Assembly (NCBI GenBank): GCA_905250115.1
Contig: CAJNOI010000019.1
Coordinates: forward strand, 432,030 to 496,029
DNA length: 64,000 nucleotides
Reading direction: 5' to 3'
Source: Adineta steineri
Taxonomy: Eukaryota > Rotifera > Eurotatoria > Adinetida > Adinetidae
A program made the translations under genes and the position numbers. The notes under the pieces were generated by a model. That model was not told the DNA's origin, searched no databases, and worked only from the letters and a program-made list of their open reading frames with translations. Numbering within the stretch: the first letter of the stretch is position 1; the number at the start of each line of letters is the position of its first letter. Positions 48,901-60,541 of the stretch are shown here, piece after piece.

Positions 48901-49514
48901 TATCCAAAATTTAATCCATTACTTTATTCACGAGTACCACAACATCTTATTTCTATTATATGGAATGATCCTGTTATGAAACACCTTGCATCAATTATTA
49001 GTACTAAACAAGTAAGAATTAATTCTATTATTAACAAATAAATAAATATTCTTGTTTTTTTACAGGATGAATCATTTATACAAGTTGTACCAATTAAATC
49101 TGATTATCAAAATCTACCAATATTTGATGATGAACTAACATCGAATGTTTTTGATTATTCTGCATCAAATTCTCTTCTGTCTTTACAACAACAACATCGA
49201 GATGATCATAAAAAGAAAAATTTACCATCAGTTCATGGTATTAAATTGTAAGGAATTATTATTATCAAACAGATGTTCAAATCTATTTAATTTTAGACCA
49301 TTACCACGTCATATACTTAAATTTGGTTATCGAGAAATTGATGCATCACCACCAGAAACATCAATCGAGTTATTACGGACTGAAAATCCACCAAAATTAC
49401 GTCGACGTCAAGCTTTTGTGCATCTACGAGTAAGTCATTCTTTCTTTTTTGTGCATATTTATTTGAAATAATCTTATAAAATTGTAGTGTAATCATGATT
49501 ATCATTCCAAGTAA
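39918..49514 (+). CDS. large WD40-repeat plus HEAT-like protein, perhaps WDR97/WDR87-like
   Basis: Many small exons from MLAQPKLLTWSAAKTRIIN to CNHDYHSK (stop 49512-49514), well over 1000 residues. The N-terminal half (about 39.9-43.5 kb) is a degenerate WD40 propeller with blades such as ELIVGYSNNRIYLLS, VIYVGGDKGLFVRWY, FSIIMGFSDGIMKIF and GIIVTGAVNGTIGFYS. From 45.3 kb it becomes helical with HEAT-like repeats (YRLRAASVLAELGQET, VLVRTECCDTLKKLTG), then a long Glu/Asn/Ser-rich disordered region (about 47.35-47.84 kb) and a conserved-looking C-terminus (PLPRHILKFGYREIDASPPE). The propeller-then-helical plan suggests the axonemal WDR97/WDR87 group. This is inferred from plan only, and two adjacent genes split near 43.5 kb cannot be fully excluded. 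Confidence 0.6.
41346..41523. mobile_element. hAT-type MITE, 178 bp, perfect 8-bp target duplication
   Basis: In an intron of the WD40/HEAT gene. The ends are CAGTGATTTATCTAGAGGG and, complement of the right end, CAGTATTTTATCTCGG. It is flanked by ATTAATAT at 41338-41345 and 41524-41531. The interior contains GAGGGCA/GCCCTC words in both orientations. It resembles the WASHC5 intron element in its terminal CAGTGTTTTATC-like sequence and internal layout. Confidence 0.88.
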
Positions 49515-50046
49515 ACATTATCTTGTTGAAAATCAATTACGACATATGCTTAAATATACTCTATTACGATCTTTTGTTATATATAATTAATTATATTTCT
49601 ATCTGTTTTACTCGGTGATATATTTTTATGATTATTATTTAAACTCTGCTTTGTATTAATAAATATTGCTTCTGTTTATCTTCTATATAATTTACTGATC
49701 TATTTTTGCTTTTGAATAAAACGAAAAATATTGTAACACGTTATCCAGTAGATAAAAATCGAGCCATACTCTTGATCTTAAGTTTATTATAAGAAAAAAT
49801 CATCTCATTTAAGTAAATATTTTCATAGTCAGATGACTTATTTGATAACATTACCAAGAACAACATTGGTTTCTTTACATAACATGAAGTCTCTTATTAT
49901 TCGCGAATACATAGAAACAAAAAGAATGTCTAACTATATTATCTATTGTTGAAAGATATGTTATCTTATGCTAGTTTTTATGAGTATATAAATGTTAACA
50001 TCCGAGACATATTTTGAGAATACTTCTTTTATTAATATTATTAACA
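49515..50046. other. intergenic upstream of acyl-CoA-binding protein
   Basis: About 530 bases holding the 3' UTR of the WD40/HEAT gene and the promoter of the acyl-CoA-binding protein gene. AT-rich with no coding signal. Confidence 0.5.
49985..49992 (+). promoter_or_regulatory. candidate TATA box of the ACBP gene
   Basis: TATATAAA lies 55 bases before the ACBP start codon, leaving room for a start site about 30 bases downstream and a short leader. In a sequence this AT-rich the match alone is weak; the distance is what makes it plausible. Confidence 0.4.
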
Positions 50047-50357
50047 ATGTCAAAAGCTGATTTTGATCAAGCTGCTGCTGATGTCAAAAATTTAAGTAAG
50101 AAACCATCTGATGATGAATTACTTAAACTCTACGGACTTTTCAAGCGTAAGTTAATAAAAAAGAAAATAAAATTTTCTTAATATTCATGTTTTGTTCTTC
50201 TATAGAAGCAACTGTTGGTGATAATAATTCAAGCAAACCAGGTATGCTTGATCTTAAAGGCAAAGCTAAATGGGAAGCTTGGAATAAAAATAAAGGAACA
50301 AGTCAAGGAGATGCTCAACAACAATATATTAATTTCGTTCGTCAATTACAATCTTAA
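50047..50357 (+). CDS. DBI: acyl-CoA-binding protein
   Basis: Two exons: 50047-50146 and 50206-50357, giving 83 residues. The whole protein is one ACBP domain: MSKADFDQAAADVKNLSKKPSDDELLKLYGLFKQATVGDNN, then KPGMLDLKGKAKWEAWNKNKGTSQGDAQQQYINFV. The four-helix bundle binds medium and long-chain acyl-CoA esters in the cytosol. Key positions are present: Tyr in KLYG, Lys in LFKQ, the KWEAW core and the Tyr in QQYI. Length fits the family (about 86). The protein ends soon after the last helix (RQLQS) and lacks the usual KKYG tail. Confidence 0.95.
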
Positions 50358-50548
50358 AAGAAAAGTTCTTTTTGTATTTCGTTTCACTATGAAATAATAA
50401 TAAATAAAATTTCGATATTTATTTAATACAAAAAAAGACTGATCTTTTTTTTTACAATAAAGACAAGATTGAATAATTACTGTTTAGAAAAAAATTCACA
50501 ATTGAGAGAGTAAAAAAAGAAAAAAGAGAGAAAAAATTAAAATATACA

Positions 50549-52558
50549 TCAGACGGATGGTAAATCCGATTTCGTTTTATCGATAGTTGTTAACGATGGT
50601 GAAGATAATAATGGACTTTTGAGAACTGTTCTTGATTCTTGCTCGATATCAATTAATGATGAACTATTTAATTGATTTAATGATGATGAAGGTGATGGAT
50701 GAGTCGTTGGTGTATACTGTTGTTGTTGAAAACGTTGTCCTAATTTCGTTAAATTTTTCAAACGATTTTTGATTTGTTTATAACGGCAACATAATAAACA
50801 TGGTGCAGTTATGATAAGAAATGGAATAGTTATGAGAAATAAAAGAGTTAAGCCAATAAAAATACCAACAATAGTAAGACGATGAAAAAATAAGGACGCA
50901 CGAGAATGGCCAAGTCTAAACAAACAAAAAGAAAATCATATATTTAATCTTCACTCATTCTCTAATAAGAGAACATTCCCAACTGAAGGATCGCTTTTGA
51001 GTTCGAGCTTCGTGCATAAGGTAGATCCCAATAAGGTATGAAAAGCCTCAAAATGACAAGTGCCCATAGGCCTTCTGTCCAGAGTTATAGGCAATATACT
51101 GAAGTTTTAGTCTATGGCATGGTATGTTTATATAAATCAAATGACGGTATTTCGACCTGAAATTTTGCCCACAGAGAGGTCTATTGGTGATTAGAATACC
51201 CTGAGAATTTCAGCTTAAAAAAACGATTCCCTCTCGAGATATTAAAATTTCAAAAAACAGAAATGTCTAGTGTCTTTCGTGGAATACGCGTGATTTTTTG
51301 ACACTTTAATATCTCGAAAAGGAATCACTCTTTGAGCTGAAATTTTCAGAGTATTCTAGTCACCAACAGACCTCTCTGTGGGCAAAATTTCAGTATATTG
51401 CCTATGGGCACTTGTCCTTTTGAGGTTTTTCATACCTCATCGGGATCTACCTTATGCACGGAGCTCGAACTCAAAAGTGATCCTTCAGTTGAGGATGTTT
51501 CCTCGTAAGTTTTATATATATGAGAAGATCTTCTTACCGATTTCGACAAGGTCCACGTTCAAAATGTAATAGGAAAAAATCATTCTAAAAAAAGGAAATT
51601 TCTTTTTTGAATAATTTCAAAATATTATCTATTTATAATTACATCAAGTGATTTTAAACAATACCAACAGAAAATATGTTTACAATTAACACACATAATT
51701 TGTGCACAACCCGCAATCCATTCTAATGGAAAACGACATCGTGGACAACGTTTTATATTTGAATCAGGCTCCATTTCATATGGTGTACTAGAATAGAATT
51801 AATAATTTCTTTTACAAAATTTGTTTTTTTGAATAAAATACATACAGTAAATCGGAACAATGTTTATTTGGATGCCATTGTGAACGACATTTTAAACAAA
51901 ATGTTGTTTGACACTATATATGTAATTGAAATAAATTATTATCAAATTCCATTTTATTTACTTTTGTACAAGTCATCGGATATTCTTTCCGAGTTTTTCT
52001 TTCATCAGCTATCGACAATATATGACCACAATCAACATGTGGACAAAAAAGACGATGAGGATCATTTGTTACTTCTAAATTAAAAAAAATCTTTAAACAA
52101 CAAACACAAAAAACAAAAAATCTTATACCATGATCAAGTAAAAGTTTATTATAAAGTTGAAATTGTGAATCAGGAAGTAGAATACTAAGCTAAAAGAATA
52201 ATTCATATTATTTTCATTGAAAATTAATTTCATCACCTCATTTAAAGATAATTGATTATTGCACTCACCATTTGGACATATAATTGGTACCAATCTAAAT
52301 AGATAAAAATTAGTTTTACAAAAAAAAATATGAATTATATTACGCTGTATTTATTTGACTGGTACAATACTGATATACACACTAAAATCAAAAAAGAATT
52401 ATTTTTTGAAAAATATTAAAATGAAAATCTACCTCTTTACAAAATTGACAATGACAGGATTCGATTTCATATACATTCTTTTGATCATTAATATTATTAC
52501 AACAAATTGAACATTGAAATATAGTTTCATCACATAATTTTACTCTTTCTTCAACCAT
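50549..52558 (-). CDS. RNF144A: RBR-type E3 ubiquitin ligase, RNF144 type
   Basis: About nine exons on the minus strand; the first two are 52558-52433 and 52381-52344. The N-terminal RING1 (CSICCNNINDQKNVYEIESCHCQFCKECVYQYC) is followed by an in-between-RING domain (FCPHVDCGHI...CQTTFCLKCRSQWHPNKHC). RING2 (CPRCRFPLEWIAGCAQIMCVNCKHIFCWYC) carries the expected catalytic Cys in AGCAQ. RGPCRNRLGHSRASLFFHR leads to one membrane helix (VGIFIGLTLLFLITIPFLIITAP), as in RNF144A/B, which are tail-anchored ligases of membranes. The tail is Ser/Gln-rich. RBR ligases pass ubiquitin from E2 to RING2 Cys and then to substrate. The last intron (about 50918-51535) is filled by a fold-back element. Confidence 0.9.
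50978..51493. mobile_element. fold-back (long inverted repeat) element, about 515 bp
   Basis: Nearly the whole last intron of the RNF144-like gene is one imperfect palindrome. The left arm begins AACTGAAGGATCGCTTTTGAG and the right arm ends CTCAAAAGTGATCCTTCAGTT. The arms (about 245 bases each) continue through GTGCCCATAGGC / GCCTATGGGCAC and TCGAGATATTAAA / TTTAATATCTCGA to a loop of about 30 bases near 51265-51295. GAAATTTTGCCCACAGAGAGG recalls GAAATTTGCCCACAAGTAGG in the DSTYK intron element. No coding capacity. A transcript across it would form a long hairpin in the pre-mRNA. Confidence 0.85.
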
Positions 52559-53145
52559 TCTTCTTAGTTTTCATCGGAAAAAGAAAAGAATACGATTTTT
52601 TTTTAATAAAAAATATAAAACATTAAGTGTTGTATTTTTATATATGTATATATTTTTGTCCTTCTCTTCTAACATAAACAAACAGACATTCACATGAATA
52701 TACTGTTCAAATACAAAATCAACAGTTTACATTTGCTTGGCTATGCTTATAATCAACATATATGTTCAAAAATAATAAACGACTAAATCAAAAAAAAATG
52801 AAGAAAACAGTTTCTCTTACTTTCGGATCAGAAAATCCGTACTAGAATACAGAACAAGAAAAACGACTAAAGTATTCAATGATATATTCACGCTTATTTT
52901 ATCTTTTGTTTCCGACACAAAACAAAACAAAAAAGAAGAAAAATCGCTACCATAAATGAAATATCAATATATACACACATCTATGAATATTTGGTCGGAA
53001 CAATAAAACAGCTGAGAAAATATCACACATATGAAATCATCTACGGAAGTAATTAACATGTGATAAATTTATTTTGTCTATTGTCTAACTTGTTAATGGA
53101 GTTATCTATATAGAAAAATACAAAATTTTAAAGTTTAGTTTTTTT
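52559..53145. other. intergenic between RNF144-like and DEK genes
   Basis: About 590 bases carrying the RNF144-like promoter and the DEK 3' UTR (both genes are on the minus strand). AT-rich, with no coding signal or clear repeat. Confidence 0.45.
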
Positions 53146-55304
53146 TTAAATGGATTTTACATCTGAGGTTATATTATTTATCGTTGTGTCATGTTCTTCT
53201 GATATGTTTGTAGTCTAGAAAGAACGACATGATATGATTTAATTGAATATTTTCATTTGAAACATACTTTAGGTTCAGTAGTAGAATCATCTTCTTTTAT
53301 TTTGTCACTTTCGTCTTCATTTTGTTCCATGGTTTCAACAGGCGCAGGTAAATCTTCTTGTTCAGTTTTTTCAATAGGCTTTACGTTTGCTTTTTTACGA
53401 CCACGTCTTGTCGTTGAAGGACCTTTAGAATAGAGGAAAAACGTCTTGCATATTATCTTTTGACCTACTGTTAATCTCATAGATTATCACTTTATTCAAA
53501 TACTATCATCGTAGACTTTAAAGATAAAGACTAAATATTTGTCAAAAAAGCAAAGACAGAATCAGTGAAATAACTCTTACACCGAGGTGCAGAAACTCAA
53601 CCAAAAATTTCCCCTCACACGCACGGGGGCGCACGAGGAAGACTCTGCTCTTACACATCTAACGTTATTTAGACGAACAATCTGAGAAATTCCAATTAAT
53701 TAGGGTCGAGATAGTATTCATAGTAATTAACTTTTGTAAATAATTGAAAAATCCTGTTAGTTTATTTTTGTTTTGTAAGTGAAGAGGATTCACAATAATA
53801 TTAAGGCTTTATGAAAGAGAAAAATGTAATCATGCTACTTTTGATGAAAATAGTTAGTTTTCTTAATGAGAAATAGGATGATGGTTTAATTGTATGTATT
53901 ATTATAAATTTCGAAATCAACAAACCTCGTTTTCTTTTATGAGAACTTGTACTTCGTGAACGTTTAACTGATGATCGTTTCTTTGGTGTTTTCTTTCCAG
54001 GTTGATAAGCAAAATCATCAGGATCATCTTTCATACGTACAACACGTTCTTCTTCACTATCAATATAATCATCATCTGATTCTATTCTATCTTCATCGTC
54101 ATCTTCTTCTTCTTCTTCTTCTTCTTCATTAAAAATTTCATCATCATCATTATCATCCTCACCACCATCCTAAAATAAAATTAATTAATTAATTGCAAAT
54201 ATGATTTTCGTTTTATTTTACTTCATTATCTTCTTCATCTGTAGGAATTGATTCTTTTGAATTGGTGCTAGTTTTATTCAACGTACGCATAGACATTTTC
54301 CGTTCCGGTATTGGTTTGCCTTCATCAACTGGTTTCATTAAAAATTGTAATATTCGTTCAGCATGTTCATCATTACGACCAGTTGTTGGTAGACCAAGTA
54401 TATCTGAAATTGCTTGTAATTGATCTTTTTTTAATCTAAACAAATCCAAAACAAGATTTTAATAATTATTATATTATCCAATTTACTTTATTATATTGCT
54501 TAAATATCGTTGATATTCATCATTATCTTCTTCAAAGTCAAATCCATTAAATTCTCGAAGTTTTTCAAGCATATTTGATTTATTCTAAGAAAATCAAATT
54601 ATTTTAAATTCTAAAATAATTATTTTATGTTTTACTGCTCGTCGTCCAAAACATATATTACGTATAAGAGATAAAACATCAGTTGATCCATGCGTTATTT
54701 GATAATTAACTAAATATTAACATAATATAACCCGTCATTTTTTTGCAAATAAGTTTACATACTGTATTCAATTTCTCCTAAAGATTTACCATGACCCTAG
54801 AAAGAAAAAAATCGAAGGCTATATAAAATTGATTGGTTCCTATAAAAAGAGTTTCATAGACTTAATCGATTAGGTAAATACACCAAAAGAAAAAAAGACC
54901 TTCGTTTTTAATATGAAACATAAATTTGTAAGAAATAATCAATTTACCTGAGGAATCGATATGTCTTTTTTCGGTGGAGCTAATTCAGATAATTCAAGAC
55001 GTAATGTTGGTTTTCGTGAACGTTTTCCTTCAACAATAATTGGCTGTTCAAATAATGGTTGAGTATCAATTGTCGGATCATTATTTAAATTTTCATTTTT
55101 AATATCGGATATATCTCGTTTTTTTCTTCCAGCACGTTTTGGTTTTTCAATATTTATTTGTTCATTATCATCTTCGGTTTTTTGTAATACTGTTTCATTA
55201 ATAGGATTGATTAATACTGTTGATTCTTTTTCATTTGTAGATATGTCATTATTTTCATTTATGTCATTTGCTTGAATAATATTTAATTCGTTTTCACTTG
55301 TCAT
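53146..55304 (-). CDS. DEK: DEK chromatin protein
   Basis: Several exons on the minus strand from MTSENELNIIQANDINENND to TSDVKSI, roughly 400 residues. The N-terminal exon is acidic then basic (KRAGRKKRDI). The conserved core reads GHGKSLGEIEY, ITHGSTDVLSLIRNICFGRRANKSNMLEKLREFNGFDF and LRLKKDQLQAISDILGLPTTGRN...RILQFLMKPVDEGKPIPE, matching DEK's pseudo-SAP/SAP region. A long acidic run (EEEEEEEEDDDED near 54.1 kb) and a basic patch (KKTPKKRSSVKRSRS) follow. DEK binds cruciform and supercoiled DNA and acts in chromatin and splicing. I do not see the usual C-terminal winged-helix DEK domain; the protein instead ends in Glu/Lys-rich sequence. The 53.48-53.92 kb intron is long and contains a GC-rich patch near 53.6 kb. 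Confidence 0.85.
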
Positions 55305-55534
55305 TATTTAAAGTACAAGGAAATATTAATCTAAAAATAGAAAAAATTATTTTCTCATTAAGAATTAAGTGATTTCATTTTAATTCTTCCTCCATCCATA
55401 AGACTACTATTTATCAATTAACCAATAACAAAACAATGTTTTTATAGATGGCGTATCTATGCGATAGGTTTTTTTTTTCTTTTTTTTTCTTTTTCTGTTC
55501 ATAACAAAACAAAACAAAAAAACAGGCAAAATAT

Positions 55535-58500
55535 TTATCTTTTTCTAGTTCTTTTTGATGATTGATTTGCACCTGCAGGCGCACGTTTATTATTCGTAGG
55601 TGCATGTTTAGTATTTGTAGGTGCACGTTTCGTATGTTTAGATTTACTACTTTGTCGCTGATTTTTGTAATTCGTTCGACCACCTTTACGCATTTGACGT
55701 GCTTTTTGTAATGATTGTTTTTTACGTGTTTCAGTACGTTTCTTCATAATTTGTTCAGGTTTTTTCAATTCTGAATGACTTGGCATTTTTTGGCCTTTAG
55801 ATTTTAATTGCGTCTTTTGTCGATTCATTAATTGTGTTACACGTTGTTGAAATTGTCCTAAAGAAAAAACTATATTAGATAAGAAAAAGAAATAGATTTA
55901 TATGATCCATACGTGGTTTCTTTTGTGCACTGGATGCTTCATCATCATTTACATAATCTTCAGTTTTAGTTCGACGACTATCCGGTAATTCTTTATCCAA
56001 AACTTTTGATTTATTGAGCCATTTTTTATAACTGAAAAATAGATTAAAGATTTTTATGAGAAAGACAATAGAAACTAAGGCAGGGGTGTGCCGAGGGTGG
56101 AGCACGTGACGCTCCCGTGATTCTAGAATTTACGTTGAAAATATGACATGTATACACTATACGCCTCCTCTACTTTCGACGCCTCGGTACGCCCCCGAAT
56201 CAAATATTCTTAGGAATGATATGCTTTTAATAGATTCATTAAAGTGATACTCTTTAAAAATTTCAACTTACACATCTGTTTTATACGATGCTTGAATCCA
56301 TTGTCCACTTTCAGTCTTAACTTTTTTTGTTTTTGCATCAGTTTGACCAACAGTTACGAATTTCTTCTTCTTTCGATCCCTATATTAGAAATATAGTCAA
56401 ATAAAAATAAATATTTTTTTTTGTGTAAGAAATTCACCATTTGGTTTTTTGTATCATTGGACCTTTGCGATGAGTTCCATCATCATTTGCTAAATCCATA
56501 ACTGCTTCAGTTGTTTGACGTTCAAAGGATTGAATTTCTAACCCTTGTTCTCGTTTGAAATCAGGTGGTTGATATGGAATAAAAAATTCTTTATCAACTT
56601 CTCGTCGATTTTTCTTCTTCTTCTTTTTTGGTGATTCCATATCATCATAATTCATATCATTTGCTCCTTTAATAGTGATTGTCAAATTATCTACCTAAAT
56701 TAAATAATTAATTAATTAATTAATTATTTTATTTAATTATCTAACTTCAAGTGTTTTTTTGTGGTCATCATCATCACTATCAGAATGATTATTTTGTAAT
56801 GATTGTTCTTTTTGATCATGTTTGAAAATAAGTCTTTCATCATGAGCACGTTTTCGTTTCATAATTTGACATGCAGTATTACCTGCCGATGGATTTACTT
56901 CGAAGATTGTCTATAAAATAAAGAAAGTTCATTTAAAAAATCGAAATTTTCTTCTTTAGAATTTTGTCTAATATATTTTCCTATAAAATATTCTCAAAAA
57001 TACACATAAAATTTATTCCGCATAAGAAAAGCAATGATGTGTCTCTAATATCGATATACGTTTGACATTTACAAGGTTTGTTGACTCTTCCACCTGAGTG
57101 GCTTATGAATTTCCTCAGAATCAATTTGTATGTCGTTTTAAATCTTAATACAATTATTCGAAAGAAAACATACACAACTAAAATTTCGATTATTTGTCTG
57201 ATCATACAAGAAAACGTGAATCGTTAACTTACATTTTTTGCTCGAAATGATTTTAATTGTTGTATAAGTGGATTTGGTGTTAATTCTTCAACAGTATAAT
57301 TCTGTCGAAATATTGGATGCATAGGCATATTAGAAATTTCTTTGTGATATTGTTTCATTTGTTTAACAGATGCATATGTTGATGCTGGTCGTGATCGAAT
57401 ATAATGTTGGTATGCATTTTGTTGTACTTGATATAAATTAACTAAATCAACATTTATTTCAGTTAATTTTCTAATTGTTTCGGATTCTTCATCAATTATT
57501 GTTTGTGGAACATTTCCAAATAATAAATGAAAATCATCATCATTATCTTCATCATCTTTTGTAGTAAATTTTATTGTTTTACCAATAAATTCTTGTACAT
57601 CAAATAAATATGATATTTCATCTGTTGATATTAATGAATAAGCTGTACCCGTACGTCCAGCACGTGCAACACGACCAACACGATGAAGAAATATTTTAGG
57701 TGTAGATGGAAAATGATAATTAATAACATTATCAAGTGATGGAATATCCAATCCTCTAGCAGCAATATCAGTAACAATTAAAACTCGCGCTTTACCAGTT
57801 TGATATCTTGAAAGATTAATTTTTCTTGTTGAATGATCAAGTGTAGAATAAATCGTAACTGCTGAAAATAAATTTTGTTGTTGTTGTTGTTCAAGTAATT
57901 CTTTTAAATATTCACAATGATGACGTGTACCAACGAATAAAACAATTTGTTGATCGGATGGTATTACTGTACGAAGAAGATGTAAAAGTAATGATGTTTT
58001 ATCATCATGACGTACATGAAAAAAAATTAGTTTTAAATGTTCATTTAATTTCATTTCAATATCAAGACGAATTAATTCCGGTTCATAAAGACCTGCTTTA
58101 GCAAATTCAGCAAGAATTTTTGATAATGTTGCTGAAAATAACAATGTTTGACGTTGTGATGGTAAACGTTTTATTATATCATTTAATTGTTCTTGAAAAC
58201 CCATTTCAAATAAACTATATAGAAATAATATTTTACTAAATAAAAAGATCATGAAATAAAATTTATTTACCGATCTGCTTCATCAAATACAACATATTTA
58301 ACATCGTGTAATTTAAGATCCATTTCAATACATATATGCATAAAACGACCAGGTGTTGCGATAATTCTTTAAGAAAACAAAAAACAATAATAGAAAAATA
58401 TTTGTATTAATAAACATACATATCAGGATGAGCATGTAAATTACTGAATTGTTCTTCGATTCTACAAATAAATATAGGTAATAAGAGAATATTTGATGAA

Positions 58501-59348
58501 AATTTAATTACCGTTCACCACCAAGAATAGCTGTTGGAATAAGATCAGTTAAATTTCCAATCTAAAGTTTTGAATTGATATATTAAATTAAAAGAAAATG
58601 TTTTTTTATTATACTTGTTGTGTAAATTTAAGTGTTTGTAAAGCTAATTCACGAGTTGGTGATAGAATAAGTGCGCGTGGACCAGAATTTGGATCATGTC
58701 CTTTTAATTTTTCAAACATCGGAATAAGAAAAGCAGCAGTTTTTCCACTACCAGTACGTGCCATTGCTACAACATCTTTATTTTTCAATATCACCGGAAT
58801 TGCCTAAAATTATTTCAATAATAAAAAAATAAACAAACAAATTAATATGCCATACTTTACGTTGAATTGGTGTTGGAACTTTATAGCCACGTTTCATAAT
58901 AGCTTTGAATATAGGTGCCGATAATCCTGAATAAAATAATTATCATCATAATGCTGAATAGTCCTTATGTGATACTTTCATTTATCATCGTTACAAAATA
59001 ACGAGAATGAATGATTACTACATTTTAGTTTTCTTAAAATTGGTCTAGAATATCAGAATTTAATCTCGCATTTTTTCTTTTGACCTTTAAATATCAACGT
59101 AGACATTTGTTTTGGTATTTTCGTCAAAAAAACTCATTCTAATGGTATTAACCTTTTCACTCTAAGTCATAACACAAAAACATACCAAATGATTGAAATC
59201 CACCAGATTTGCTTTTCTTTTTTAATTTTCGATTTTTCTTTTCATTCATTTCTCCATCAAATGTCAAGTCTAAATAAAATAATAAATTTCGAATAAAAAA
59301 ACAAATACAAAAAGTTTCTATACCTTGATTAAAATCTTCGTCAGCCAT
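55535..59348 (-). CDS. DDX54: DEAD-box RNA helicase DDX54 (Dbp10 type)
   Basis: About 13 exons on the minus strand, from MADEDFNQ (59348) to SSKRTRKR (stop 55535-55537), roughly 850 residues. Helicase motifs in order: Q-motif ([28 protein letters not shown]), motif I ARTGSGKT, Ia PTRELALQT, Ib TPGR, II DEAD in [43 protein letters not shown] and [26 protein letters not shown] and the C-terminal DBP10CT-like region (about 56.4-56.7 kb) identify the DDX54/Dbp10 branch, which acts in 60S ribosome assembly in the nucleolus. The last exon is strongly basic with repeated [19 protein letters not shown]. One intron (56035-56272) holds a short MITE. It lies 230 bases from DEK. Confidence 0.94.
56081..56197. 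mobile_element. short MITE in DDX54 intron, about 117 bp
   Basis: The ends are CAGGGGTGTGCCGAGG and, complement of the right end, CGGGGGCGTACCGAGG. Just inside, GGAGCACGTGACGCTCCCG is itself palindromic. The left terminus matches the outer element in the myosin intron at 16633. No convincing target duplication is visible (AACTAAGG versus AATCAAAT), so the family is unassigned. Confidence 0.65.
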
Positions 59349-59500
59349 TTTTCTGATCTAGAATTATTAAAAATAAAATAATGTTTTTATTAAAATGGAA
59401 TGCTATGTATTCATTAGTTTAGCAAAATAATAATAATAATAAAGCATTGAAAATTACAGTAAACAAAAAAATATATATATCTGTTCATTAGAAGGAAAAT

Positions 59501-60113
59501 TTAATCTTGATCTTTTCGTCCATATTTAAGAATTTTAACGAATTCTTGATAATCAAAAAGACCATTTTTAATAGGAGCATCTTTAAACAATTCATCAACT
59601 TCTTCATCGGTATAACGATCACCCATAGTCATTAATAAATCACGTAAACGATCTTCACTGATTTTTCCTGTACGTTCTTCATCTAATGCTAAAAAAGCAT
59701 TACGTATAACATCTTCAGGATCGGATCCTGTTAATTTTTCACCGAATAATGTTAAAAACACTAGAAAAAATAAAATATATAAGATGAATTTTTCTATTTC
59801 AAATTTACTAGTAAAATTAATATCGCCCGGTGCTTCACGAATCATTGCTTCAAGTTCTGCATTTGGAACGTCTTTACCCAATGAAGCAAACATATCCCGT
59901 AAATCATCACTACTAATAAAGCCATCCTAAAAAACATTTCGCAATAAAAATCAAAAAAATGAATATTTCAATACAAACTCGATCATGATCAATAATATTA
60001 AAAGCTTCTTTAAATTCTTGTATTTGCGATTGATCAAACATCGCAAAGATATTTGATGTAGCGCGTGTTTGGCGCTTTTTAGCGGGTAGTTTGGCTTTAA
60101 GACGAGCTGCCAT
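59501..60113 (-). CDS. MYL9: myosin regulatory light chain
   Basis: Three exons on the minus strand: 60113-59979, 59926-59809, 59760-59501, giving 170 residues. The basic N-terminus [28 protein letters not shown] contains the myosin light chain kinase site, Thr19-Ser20 in RATSN. EF-hand 1 is complete ([13 protein letters not shown]) and should bind Ca/Mg. Later EF-hands are degenerate, as usual ([23 protein letters not shown]). The family binds the IQ motif of myosin II, and phosphorylation switches on nonmuscle and smooth muscle contractility (Drosophila sqh, vertebrate MYL9/MYL12). The gene is 152 bases from DDX54 and divergent from the RNF34-type gene. Confidence 0.95.
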
Positions 60114-60541
60114 TTGAAGATGATAATTCAAAAATGATTGAAAATTCGTCTTATTTACTTTTTTGCTTCTTACTCATCGACATAATTACAGATGTCACTG
60201 TAAATATAAAAATCATTTTTATTGATTAATTATGAAAGATTTTTTACGAATAATTCATATGAATATTTTAAATAGATTTTAATAATTTCTTTTTCATAAT
60301 TTTTTTTAAATACTTATCTATTGGTTAGAAGAAAAGAGGCAACAACAACATGTCAGATTGATTGATTGACCGATATAGAAAAAGGAATCTTTTATGAATA
60401 ATTGACTTGTTCAATAATCTTTAAAGATAAAGAGGTTAAAAATCTTAATTATAGAATTATTTTATCTGAATTTTTATTATTTCAAGGCGTGGTGTGTTTG
60501 TTTGATAATTTAGTTGAAATTTATCTAGTTTATCAAACATA
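60114..60541. promoter_or_regulatory. shared intergenic region of divergent genes
   Basis: 428 bases separate the start codons of the regulatory light chain (-) and the RNF34-type ligase (+). Both promoters and leaders must fit here, so shared control is possible. No specific element is identified. Confidence 0.45.
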
